Source: JAAUQA01 sp036351435 (GTDB lineage: Bacteria; Pseudomonadota; Gammaproteobacteria; Competibacterales; Competibacteraceae). From it: a DNA stretch of 18,616 nucleotides. The translations under genes and the position numbers were made by a program. The notes under the pieces were generated by a model. The model was not told the DNA's origin, did no database searches, and saw nothing but the letters and a program-made list of their open reading frames with translations. The DNA is taken from the NCBI GenBank assembly GCA_036351435.1, contig JAZBPA010000058.1, positions 1 to 18,616 of the forward strand. The letters run 5' to 3'. Shown piece by piece: positions 1 to 5,937 of the stretch. Within the stretch, counting starts at the first letter, position 1, and each line of letters begins with the position of its first letter.

Positions 1-187
1 GATCCGCTTTTAGACTATCACAATGCGGTTTAACTCCAGCGCAGCCATCTGCCTCCCAAAAGACTTTTACATCTTGATCGGTATGATTGTTTGCTCGCCA
101 TGGTTTAGATTTACCTGCTTGTGATACTGGTATCAAGCTCATTAGGGTAAAAAAAGTGAGTATTGAAATAAGTATTTTTTTCTTCAT
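1..187 (-). CDS. Small secreted protein of unknown function, 3' end outside window
   Basis: The reading frame starts at ATG 187-185 on the minus strand and stays open for 62 codons to the window edge, so the C-terminus is missing. An AGGAG Shine-Dalgarno lies 8 nt before the start, which fixes the start well. The protein begins with a textbook Sec signal peptide: MKKK, then a hydrophobic run with many Leu, Ile and Phe, ending in VSQA at about residue 23. The mature part is polar and contains two cysteines within 7 residues (in DGCAGVKPHC), so a disulfide is plausible in the periplasm or outside the cell. I do not recognise the family. The DNA is clearly more AT-rich than the genes to its right, which may indicate acquisition or just a poorly conserved small gene. 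Confidence 0.7.
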   Translation of the reverse strand, partial: MKKKILISILTFFTLMSLIPVSQAGKSKPWRANNHTDQDVKVFWEADGCAGVKPHCDSLKAD

Positions 188-534
188 CTTTGAGACTCCT
201 AAGGTAAGAGGATTGCGGCAACTTCAAGGTTGATTGGGTTTGCGCGTGCTGACCCACTCGGGTAACGCCCGACCACGATAAGCGAGATGGCCCAGAGCTT
301 TCGTAAACGGCGGATGCCCATGATGAACCCGTTCGCCATAAGGGCTTTGAGTTCTACAGCCAGCTTGGCCTGTCCCGGCTCACACTCAATGGCTCAGTAA
401 TATGCCCATCCTTCTCTGGCCCTGCCAGGGGCATTTCCGCCAAAAACCGGACTTTTCGCGACAGACAAGGCTATACTTGCCCGAATTGACTTGCTCTGTC
501 CCACAGTCATTACTCCATATCGAGAAGGCGTATC
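188..534. other. Intergenic region between divergent secreted protein and AraC regulator
   Basis: These 347 bases lie between two divergent genes and should hold both promoters. On the minus strand an open frame of 46 codons (339 down to 199, starting MANGFIMGI and containing a hydrophobic stretch) ends inside the Shine-Dalgarno of the secreted-protein gene. It has no convincing ribosome-binding site, so I do not call it a gene. A short perfect inverted repeat (ccctg-c-caggg) lies near 418-428. I see no other structure. Confidence 0.5.
486..514 (+). promoter_or_regulatory. Candidate sigma-70 promoter for the AraC-family gene
   Basis: TTGACT at 486-491 and ATTACT at 509-514 are separated by 17 nt, giving a good -35 and a mediocre -10 box. 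A second possible -10 (TATACT) lies at 472-477 without a clear -35. The predicted leader from the first pair would be only about 14 nt, just enough for the Shine-Dalgarno. This is inferred from sequence only. Confidence 0.3.
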
Positions 535-1635
535 ATGTCTGCTTCGGATGAACGACCCCAAACTCGCACCATTTTGGCCAGCACGGGCCATGTTGCGTCT
601 CTCTTTGCGGCTAAACTGGGGCTGCCGCTGGAGCGTTTCATCGCCTCGACTCGGATCGATCTCAGCGCCTTATTGAGTCCCAGTGGCCGGATAAACGAGG
701 AATTCCTGCCCCGCTTTTTGCGCCTGATGGAGAAAATTTACCCCGCTCAAAATGTATCGCTGGACATGGCCCTTCGGATTCCCATCACCTTTCTCGGCAC
801 GCCGATATGGATCATAACGCAGGCCCCTGATTTGGAAACTTATCTGAATCTGTGTACGCAGAACTGCGATCTGGTCGCCGATCGGCTTGATCTTTCGCTA
901 CTACCCAACGGTGCGGAAGTTGGCTTTCGAATTCATCACCCGCTGGACGAATCCGATGCGGGTCTGGGCGGGGAATTTAGCATCGCGTTAAACGCAAGAA
1001 TAATCCGCGAGCAGTTTGGCTACGAGGTCATGACCCGGGTGCAATTCCGGCATGCGGCGCGCAATCCCGTGGCGCTTTATGAGTCGTATTTCGGGGTTCC
1101 GGTCGTCTTTGGGGCACCTTACAATGCCCTGGTATTCCACGCCAATGCCCTGCAGGAGAGCAATCGAAAAGCCGCGTTGACCACGCGCGAAGCCCTCGAA
1201 CGCCAATTGTTGCATCTGCGTCGGGAACTGGGGCTGGACCAGCCCGATTGGCTGGCCATGGTCCGGGCCGCCGTGGTCCGAAACGCCCAGCAGGATGATT
1301 ACAGCGTGACCGGCCTGGCACACCAACTGGCTATGAGCCCGCGCAATCTGCAACGGCGCTTGCGGGCGGCGGGCACCAGCGCCATGGCTCTTATCGATTC
1401 AGCCCGATACGATCGGACTCTGGAATTGCTTGCCTACGAGGGCATGAGTATGGAGGAAGTTGCCAAGCGGGTAGGCTTTTACGATGAACGCAGCTTCCGC
1501 CGGGCGTTTCAACGTTGGGCTCAAAAAACGCCTGCTCAGGTTCGCCGGGAAATCAGGACACCGCACCGAAAGCCGAAGGGAACGGCGACAGATCTTCCCG
1601 CGCTTGGAAAAATGAGGGTAAAGACCGATGGCTGA
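535..1635 (+). CDS. AraC-family transcriptional regulator (Arabinose_bd-type N-domain)
   Basis: A 366-aa DNA-binding regulator. The C-terminal 110 residues carry the two helix-turn-helix motifs of the AraC/XylS family (about 258-279 and 306-328). The second ends in the family signature GFYDERSFRRAFQRWAQKTP (314-333). The N-terminal 220 or so residues resemble the Arabinose_bd-type effector domain of OruR/ArgR-like activators rather than a cupin. A GAAGG Shine-Dalgarno 6 nt before the ATG supports the start. Its final codons overlap the ATG of a eutB fragment (1628), an arrangement suggesting translational coupling in the ancestral locus. By context its original job may have been activation of ethanolamine catabolism, as EutR, also an AraC-family protein, does in enteric bacteria. 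That is inference: the effector cannot be read from sequence, and its present target may be different or lost. The frame is intact. Confidence 0.9.
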   Translation: MSASDERPQTRTILASTGHVASLFAAKLGLPLERFIASTRIDLSALLSPSGRINEEFLPRFLRLMEKIYPAQNVSLDMALRIPITFLGTPIWIITQAPDLETYLNLCTQNCDLVADRLDLSLLPNGAEVGFRIHHPLDESDAGLGGEFSIALNARIIREQFGYEVMTRVQFRHAARNPVALYESYFGVPVVFGAPYNALVFHANALQESNRKAALTTREALERQLLHLRRELGLDQPDWLAMVRAAVVRNAQQDDYSVTGLAHQLAMSPRNLQRRLRAAGTSAMALIDSARYDRTLELLAYEGMSMEEVAKRVGFYDERSFRRAFQRWAQKTPAQVRREIRTPHRKPKGTATDLPALGKMRVKTDG

Positions 1636-1849
1636 TTATTCCCATGCGGTAGGCGACACGACCTGCCGCTTCGGCAGTCTCAAAGAGCTGATGGCCAAGG
1701 CCAGTCCGCCGCGTTCCGGGGACTGTCTGGCGGGCATCGCCGCCGGTAGCGCCCAAGAACGGGTGGCGGCACAGATAGCGTTTTGCTGTCTTGACTTTGG
1801 GGTCCACCAACTTGCCACCTATCAGTTGTTATTTTCGCATAAATCATAG
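1628..1849 (+). pseudogene. eutB: Truncated eutB: N-terminal fragment of ethanolamine ammonia-lyase large subunit
   Basis: The 73-codon frame starts at an ATG overlapping the end of the AraC gene by 8 nt. Residues about 4-52 read like the N-terminus of EutB: an HxVG-type opening, RFGSLKELMAKASPPRSGD, then LAGIAAGSAQERVAAQ. E. coli EutB has the closely similar pattern KDVKEVLAKANELRSGD...LAGVAAASSQERVAAK. The match ends near 1783, and the last 20 or so codons (CCLDFGVHQL onward) are unrelated. Full EutB is about 450-460 aa, so nearly 90 percent is missing, including the cobalamin and substrate sites; a working enzyme is excluded. No eutC or ethanolamine permease follows. Loss by deletion or by insertion of a mobile element close to 1785-1816 is the simplest explanation. 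Recognition of the fragment is from memory of the family, without alignment. Confidence 0.8.
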
Positions 1850-1928
1850 CGGCTAAATGTTTGATTTTTAGTTGCGCTAAGACTTCAATAAAGCACTATC
1901 TACGCAGTTCTAAATGAACTGATAGGTG
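1816..1928. repeat. 113-bp element with perfect 12-bp inverted ends (MITE-like)
   Basis: CACCTATCAGTT at 1816-1827 is exactly complementary to AACTGATAGGTG at 1917-1928. The enclosed DNA is AT-rich and non-coding, unlike the GC-rich genes on either side. Size and layout fit a miniature inverted-repeat element or the ends of a decayed insertion sequence. No obvious target-site duplication is visible (left flank cttgc, right flank ttagg). It lies about 30 bp beyond the end of eutB similarity, so it may be connected with the truncation. Confidence 0.4.
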
Positions 1929-2147
1929 TTAGGTTCCCACGGGTAAGAAATAGCCAAATGGCTAATTTCGTGCCTATCGCATCGCTGTTAACCTTTAAGC
2001 ACGGGGATGCAGCTGAGCTCTCCACGCCCAAACCGCCCCGCTTCCAACCACAGGCAAGGCGCCGCTCCGCTGATGGCAGCGGTTCGCGGTCGGCAATTCT
2101 TCGGCGCTGTTGCGCTAGGCGTAACCAATCTTAGGGGTTTAAAGAGC
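1850..2147. other. Gene-free stretch upstream of the paralog operon
   Basis: Beyond the right arm of the inverted-repeat element, a short perfect hairpin (tagcc-aaat-ggcta) lies at 1951-1964. The frame of the next gene extends upstream to an ATG at 2007, but those 47 residues are Arg/Pro-rich, precede a clean signal peptide and have no ribosome-binding site, so they are probably not translated. This interval should hold the promoter of the 2148 gene; I cannot point to convincing boxes. Confidence 0.4.
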
Positions 2148-3029
2148 ATGAACTACCTCCACTTCCGTTCCCTGCTGACGGGGTCTTTCCTGTCCGGCGT
2201 AGCAATGACCGCCTTGCTGGGTGCAACAAGCGTTCGGGCCGAGACCCTGGTCGTGCCGGGGACAACCACGGAAATCGACATCACCGCCAGCGCGGGCTCC
2301 TGCGTTACCGAGGAGCCCGTGACGGGAGCAATTCCAGCGACCGCCGACTGTGTGGCCAACGCCAATGCCAGCGACGGAGCACCGTTGCGAGTGCTGGCTG
2401 CATCAGGGCTCAGCTCCGACCCCGAAACTTTCTTTGGCCAGAACGTGCTGTCGGTAGCCACCCTGTCAAGCAATATCCAGATACCGGTTCCGAGCGGCGG
2501 GGCCTACTCGTCGGTGCTTCCAGTTCAGATCGCGACCGAGGTTGCCTGGAGCGGCGGCGCCATCGTCGCGGGCATCGATAGCACGTTCGCCCAAGTCGCC
2601 GCGACCTTCCAGATCCGCGATGTAACCGACGCCACCGTCAGTGACCCAGGCCCGGTGGTGGCCAGCGATGACCTCCTGTTCGAAAGGATTGACGCCGACT
2701 TCGATATCATCATTCCCGAAGATGCCAGTGCGGTCGCCGACTATTTGAATCTGATCGAAATCGTGGACATCACCAATAGTTCCGGGACCGACATCACCGC
2801 CTACCTGGTGCGTGGCAGAACTTACGCGATCGAAATCGAGGCCAAGTGCGACGTGCAGGTCCCAGTGCTGGGCTTCGGTGCATGCTTGTTCTCAAGCGAT
2901 GTGCTTACTCTGTTGAACCTGCCCGAGAACGCCCTTTTCCCAGCCCTGAACGACGATGGTTTCTCCGCCACTAACATTTCCGTCACGGTGGCCAGTGATC
3001 CCGTGCAAGACCTGCTCGACCCGCAGTGA
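2148..3029 (+). CDS. Exported protein of unknown function, paralog 1 of 3
   Basis: The protein is 293 aa from ATG 2148. I chose this start over the in-frame ATG at 2007 because it puts a normal signal peptide at the N-terminus (MNYLHFR, hydrophobic core, cleavage likely after SVRA at 31). An AGGGG lies about 10 nt upstream. The mature protein shares an ordered set of motifs with the genes at 3046 and 4576: IQIPVP (110-115), QIATEVAWSGG (127-137), STFAQVAATFQIRD (145-158), VVASDDLLFER (170-180), SSGTDITAYLVRGRTYAIEIEAKC (211-234), a second Cys near 246, and a closing ISVTVASDP (277-285). Two further Cys at 52 and 68 could pair. The alternating hydrophobic pattern suggests a beta-sandwich fold, but this is inference. 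No catalytic motif is visible. The periplasm or outside of the cell is the likely site. Function unknown. Confidence 0.85.
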   Translation: MNYLHFRSLLTGSFLSGVAMTALLGATSVRAETLVVPGTTTEIDITASAGSCVTEEPVTGAIPATADCVANANASDGAPLRVLAASGLSSDPETFFGQNVLSVATLSSNIQIPVPSGGAYSSVLPVQIATEVAWSGGAIVAGIDSTFAQVAATFQIRDVTDATVSDPGPVVASDDLLFERIDADFDIIIPEDASAVADYLNLIEIVDITNSSGTDITAYLVRGRTYAIEIEAKCDVQVPVLGFGACLFSSDVLTLLNLPENALFPALNDDGFSATNISVTVASDPVQDLLDPQ

Positions 3030-3045
3030 ACCCGAGGTTACTACC

Positions 3046-4392
3046 ATGTCTACGCGTAAAACGATAAGAAAAACAGGGCTGTGCCCCTGGATCCGCCGCT
3101 TGGCGATGGGCCTTGCTGCACTCGTGCCGTTGGTATCCCATGCCCAGACCGAAGTGCTTCCGACCGAGGTGCTGCCGGGAGAGTCCCTGACCTTAGGGCC
3201 ATTCGACTATACCGAGTGCGATACAACAACCGATTCCCTCCAATTCTTTGATGACGGTAAGTTGAAGGATTTCGGTGATGTTCCAACTGTGAACTGCGAC
3301 CTGGCTGACGCCGCCGCCGGTTCCCTGCGGGTCAGAGCCGGGCCGGGACTGAAGTTTTCTATTAAGGGACCCATAGATGAAGATGATGAAGAGCCCACAA
3401 TCTCGTTTCCAGACGACGAAGATCTGATCCGCTACGGTGTGGCGATCGGTCGCATCGGACAGACCATTCAAATACCTGAGCCCGTGGAAGGCGAGGTCGG
3501 TATGGAGGTTTTGGCAGCGCAGGTCTCCACCGAGATCGAATGGGCAGGACTGTTATGGAACCGCAAGCCATTCATCCCGGCCTGGACGCAGGTTGTGGCG
3601 ACGCTGCAGGTCCGGGATCTGACGACCGGCCTGGTCGTCGCGAGCAATACCTTTCTCGACGAACGCCTCGACCTGGGCAATAACCTGCCGACCGATTACT
3701 GGAGCGGTGCATTGAACCCCATTTTCGGTTGGACCTCGCTGCGAAGTTCCACGGGGGCGGATCTGACGGCTCAACTCGTCCGCGGACGCGACTACCGCAT
3801 CGAGATTGAGGCGAAGTGTGAGGACCTGGGTCCTCTGGTGGTCGGCATCTTCCCGTTCCAGATATTCGGCGGTGTGTTTAATGTGTCTGGTTTTATCACC
3901 GGGGGAGGCTGCTTTTTCTCCGACGCAACCGACAGGCTCGTGACCTCTTTAACCTTTTCGACTCGTTTCGATCCCGGCGGCGGATTCCAGGTGAGCCCGG
4001 TGACGGTCACGGTTCAGGATGACGTGAAGGCCAAACTTGCCCAGGTCCTTGAGAACCTGGATAAGGACGATAAGGACCGAGACGGAGTCAGGGATGATAT
4101 CGATATGTGCCCGGACACCAGCATTCCGGAGGGCGTGCCCACGTCCAGACTCGGCAAGATTCGTTTCGCGCTCGTTGACGATGACTTGATCTTTGATACA
4201 AACCCGCTGAACGGCGTCGGCCCTAAGACGACATTCACCACTGCGGACACCGGTGGGTGCTCCTGTGAGCAGATCATCGCAGCGCTAAGGCTGGGTTGGC
4301 TGGGTAGGATACACAAGAAGTTCGGCTGCGGTATCAGCGTGATGAAAATTTGGTTCTATAAGATTTCCCGAGGTAAAACCCACACATCGTAG
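3046..4392 (+). CDS. Exported protein of unknown function, paralog 2 of 3, with Asp-rich and Cys-rich C-terminal module
   Basis: The protein is 448 aa from ATG 3046, 16 nt after the previous stop; GAGG lies about 9 nt upstream. The signal peptide probably ends at SHA (33). The core shared with its neighbours runs from about 140 to 325: IQIPEP, STEIEWAG, TQVVATLQVRDLTTGLVVASNTFLDER, SSTGADLTAQLVRGRDYRIEIEAKC and VTVTVQDD. Two things are unique to this copy. First, an acidic insert (DEDDEEP and FPDDED, 111-126). Second, an added C-terminal module: DKDDKDRDGVRDDIDMCPDT (339-358) resembles a thrombospondin type-3-like calcium-binding repeat, followed by VPTSRLGKIRFALVDDD and a cysteine cluster GGCSCEQII and KKFGCGIS (403-431). 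The module recalls one found at the ends of other bacterial exported proteins (from memory). The last 15 or so residues are basic and look like a tail. Calcium binding is inferred from the Asp pattern. Confidence 0.85.
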   Translation: MSTRKTIRKTGLCPWIRRLAMGLAALVPLVSHAQTEVLPTEVLPGESLTLGPFDYTECDTTTDSLQFFDDGKLKDFGDVPTVNCDLADAAAGSLRVRAGPGLKFSIKGPIDEDDEEPTISFPDDEDLIRYGVAIGRIGQTIQIPEPVEGEVGMEVLAAQVSTEIEWAGLLWNRKPFIPAWTQVVATLQVRDLTTGLVVASNTFLDERLDLGNNLPTDYWSGALNPIFGWTSLRSSTGADLTAQLVRGRDYRIEIEAKCEDLGPLVVGIFPFQIFGGVFNVSGFITGGGCFFSDATDRLVTSLTFSTRFDPGGGFQVSPVTVTVQDDVKAKLAQVLENLDKDDKDRDGVRDDIDMCPDTSIPEGVPTSRLGKIRFALVDDDLIFDTNPLNGVGPKTTFTTADTGGCSCEQIIAALRLGWLGRIHKKFGCGISVMKIWFYKISRGKTHTS

Positions 4393-4575
4393 TGGTAAAC
4401 AAGGTTGGATAACTATATGTTGCGCTCGTACGGCATCTATCACGGTAATCGTAAAAGGGCCGAAAATTTTCGGCGTGATGAAAAACTGAGTCGAGGAGGT
4501 TACGCAATGATCGGCCCTAGCCTTCCGTGTGCGCTTAGCTTTGGCCAAGGCGGTCTTTTTGAGGAGATAAATCAC
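4393..4575. other. 183-bp gap between paralogs 2 and 3 with a 16-bp palindrome
   Basis: A perfect 16-bp palindrome (gccgaaaattttcggc) occupies 4459-4474. A strong Shine-Dalgarno (gaggagg near 4494-4500) stands 6-7 nt before an ATG at 4507 that is in frame with the third paralog. This gap is much larger than the 16 bp between paralogs 1 and 2, so paralog 3 may have its own promoter or a leader with its own control. Confidence 0.4.
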
Positions 4576-5469
4576 ATGAACTGCTGCATATTCCAACGGC
4601 CGAGACCGATTCGCGCACTGTTTATGTTGGCGGCAGGATTGTGTTTCGGCGGCGCCTTCCCAGTGATGGCGGAACCTCTGACATTGGTGACCGGTGCCAC
4701 CACGACTATTGGGGTCGGCGAGATGATCCCGGACTGCGCAACGGTGCAGGAGGTCGCAGATAGCAATGTGCAGCGGGTTTGGGAACCCTTGGAAATTTGC
4801 AACGCTTCCCCGACTGGAGCTCCTCAGCTAGAGACCCTCACGGTGTCAGCCGTCAGTACCGGCTTTTTCGGCGAGAGAACCTACACCAGCCTGCAGAATC
4901 TGAGTGCTGCGGCCAAACTGGTGCGGGAGGTGCAAATCCCGGAGCCGGAGGAAGAGCTTTACTCTACGACCTTGCGCACGCAGATTGCCACGGAGGTGGC
5001 CTGGAGCGGGGGATTTGTGATTGCCGGTACCCCAAGCACCTATGCGCAGATCACCGCCACCCTGCAGGTGCGGGATCTGGTGACCGGTCTGGTGGTCGCT
5101 AGCAACACCTTCTTCACCGAGCGCTTCGATTCAGAGTTTGCCCTGCCTGCGGATTTGGGTCTGAGTGGCTTAGCCGATGCCCTTAACCAAGTCGATGCTG
5201 TCGACGTCAGCGACAGTAGTGGTGCCGACGTCACAGCGCTGCTGCGACGAGGCAGGAACTACGCGATCGAACTCGAGGCGAAATGCGAGGTAGGCGTGCC
5301 CGCCTTTGGCTTCGGGTTATGCCTGTTTCACGGCGACGCTGGAACCGTGCTTGGGGTTCCGTTCGACAATCCACTCGCGGACATCTTGGCGAACGACGGT
5401 TTCGGCGTAGCGCCGATTGAAGTCACCGTGGATAGCGACCCGGTGGAAGATGCCCTGAACCGGATCTAG
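4576..5469 (+). CDS. Exported protein of unknown function, paralog 3 of 3
   Basis: The protein is 297 aa from ATG 4576, which follows GAGGAG by 9 nt. The signal peptide (basic RPRPIR, hydrophobic core, VMA at 30-32) argues for this start. An upstream in-frame ATG at 4507 also has a strong Shine-Dalgarno and would add 23 residues before the signal peptide. The core is closest to paralog 1: VQIPEPEE (119-126), QIATEVAWSGG (136-146), STYAQITATLQVRDLVTGLVVASNTFFTER (154-183), SSGADVTALLRRGRNYAIELEAKC (214-237), FGLCLF (246-251), and IEVTVDSDPVEDAL (281-294). Cys at 54 and 75 parallel Cys 52 and 68 of paralog 1. There is no C-terminal Asp/Cys module. The shared architecture indicates tandem duplication followed by strong divergence. 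Function is unknown; a structural, adhesive or matrix role would fit as well as anything. Confidence 0.85.
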   Translation: MNCCIFQRPRPIRALFMLAAGLCFGGAFPVMAEPLTLVTGATTTIGVGEMIPDCATVQEVADSNVQRVWEPLEICNASPTGAPQLETLTVSAVSTGFFGERTYTSLQNLSAAAKLVREVQIPEPEEELYSTTLRTQIATEVAWSGGFVIAGTPSTYAQITATLQVRDLVTGLVVASNTFFTERFDSEFALPADLGLSGLADALNQVDAVDVSDSSGADVTALLRRGRNYAIELEAKCEVGVPAFGFGLCLFHGDAGTVLGVPFDNPLADILANDGFGVAPIEVTVDSDPVEDALNRI

Positions 5470-5539
5470 CTGGTATAGGCCTGCCCTTTCCCCAAATGGT
5501 GCGGCGTAACCACTTCCCAAGCCGGGCCGTTGTCGGCGT

Positions 5540-5595
5540 GATATAGTGGAACCAATTAGATTTGACCAATTGGTTCCACTATATCTTTTTGTTTT
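5540..5595 (+). terminator. Perfect 18-bp hairpin with T-rich tail, likely terminator of the paralog operon
   Basis: Left arm gatatagtggaaccaatt (5540-5557) is exactly complementary to 5568-5585, with a 10-nt loop. It is followed on the plus strand by tttttgtttt. Position 70 bp after the stop of paralog 3 and the T-run fit rho-independent termination. The stem is unusually long and only moderately GC-rich, so it could instead be a small palindromic mobile element or an operator; the right arm overlaps accaattggt, a local palindrome. Confidence 0.5.
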
Positions 5596-5640
5596 ATGGC
5601 GCGATTTGTCTCTGGAATCGAATCGATTTATAGGGGTTGC

Positions 5641-5802
5641 GTTATACCTCAGGCTGTTGAGCAGCTGACGGCGAATTCGGGTGGGCTGCCCTCTCCCGCC
5701 CCGCTTCACTCCACTTTTCGGTTCCAGCAACAACGGTTTGAGCAACGCCCATTGATCGTCGCTCAAATCTGTCGGATAGTTGCGGCGATCAGTTGTGATC
5801 AT
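5641..5802 (-). pseudogene. IS5-family transposase, N-terminal remnant
   Basis: The minus-strand frame starting at ATG 5802-5800 gives about 54 residues that look like the N-terminal helix-turn-helix part of IS5-group transposases: YPTDLSDDQWALLKPLLLEP, a Gly/Arg-rich linker, then RRQLLNSLRY. Such proteins normally continue with LRTGCQWR and a DDE catalytic domain. Here the similarity stops at the Arg-Tyr near 5641, and the remaining frame is unrelated. The DDE residues are absent, so it cannot transpose. No clear terminal inverted repeats of the parent element are visible. Confidence 0.7.
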
Positions 5803-5937
5803 CGGTCTAACTTTGTCTGATCATGGGATAGTCCATGCTATGATCGCAGCTCAGCATAGGTCCTTCACTCCCTTTCATCCTTTTTAAAACAGCGTCTAAT
5901 GAAATTCTCAAAAGTGCGCTAGTTCTGTTCAGCCCAT

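Larger units (their letters stand above)
5470..5937. other. Gene-poor interval with terminator-like hairpin and transposase remnant
   Basis: These 468 bases hold no intact gene. They contain the 5540-5585 hairpin and the IS5-type transposase fragment, annotated separately. A weaker nested inverted repeat lies at 5819-5845 (gatcat...atgatc, with catgg/ccatg inside). Some part of 5850-5937 probably carries the promoter for the EamA permease, but I see no convincing boxes. Confidence 0.5.

Noticed and set aside
199..339. 46-codon minus-strand frame with a hydrophobic stretch, ending in the ribosome-binding site of the secreted-protein gene
   Set aside because: No convincing Shine-Dalgarno, no recognisable family and composition unlike a coding sequence; could be chance.
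1985..2130. Possible attC-like or integron site in the GC-rich stretch before paralog 1
   Set aside because: No paired core sites in correct orientation and spacing, and no integrase in view.
2007..2147. N-terminal extension of paralog 1 from ATG 2007
   Set aside because: It would place 47 Arg/Pro-rich residues before a normal signal peptide and lacks a ribosome-binding site.
2956..3045. N-terminal extension of paralog 2 into the end of paralog 1
   Set aside because: The overlapping segment is a frame shadow of the upstream gene; the start at 3046 gives a clean signal peptide with GAGG upstream.
5317..5640. C-terminal part of the minus-strand frame that includes the transposase fragment
   Set aside because: Sequence after the Arg-Tyr near 5641 has no transposase features, crosses the hairpin and runs antisense to paralog 3.
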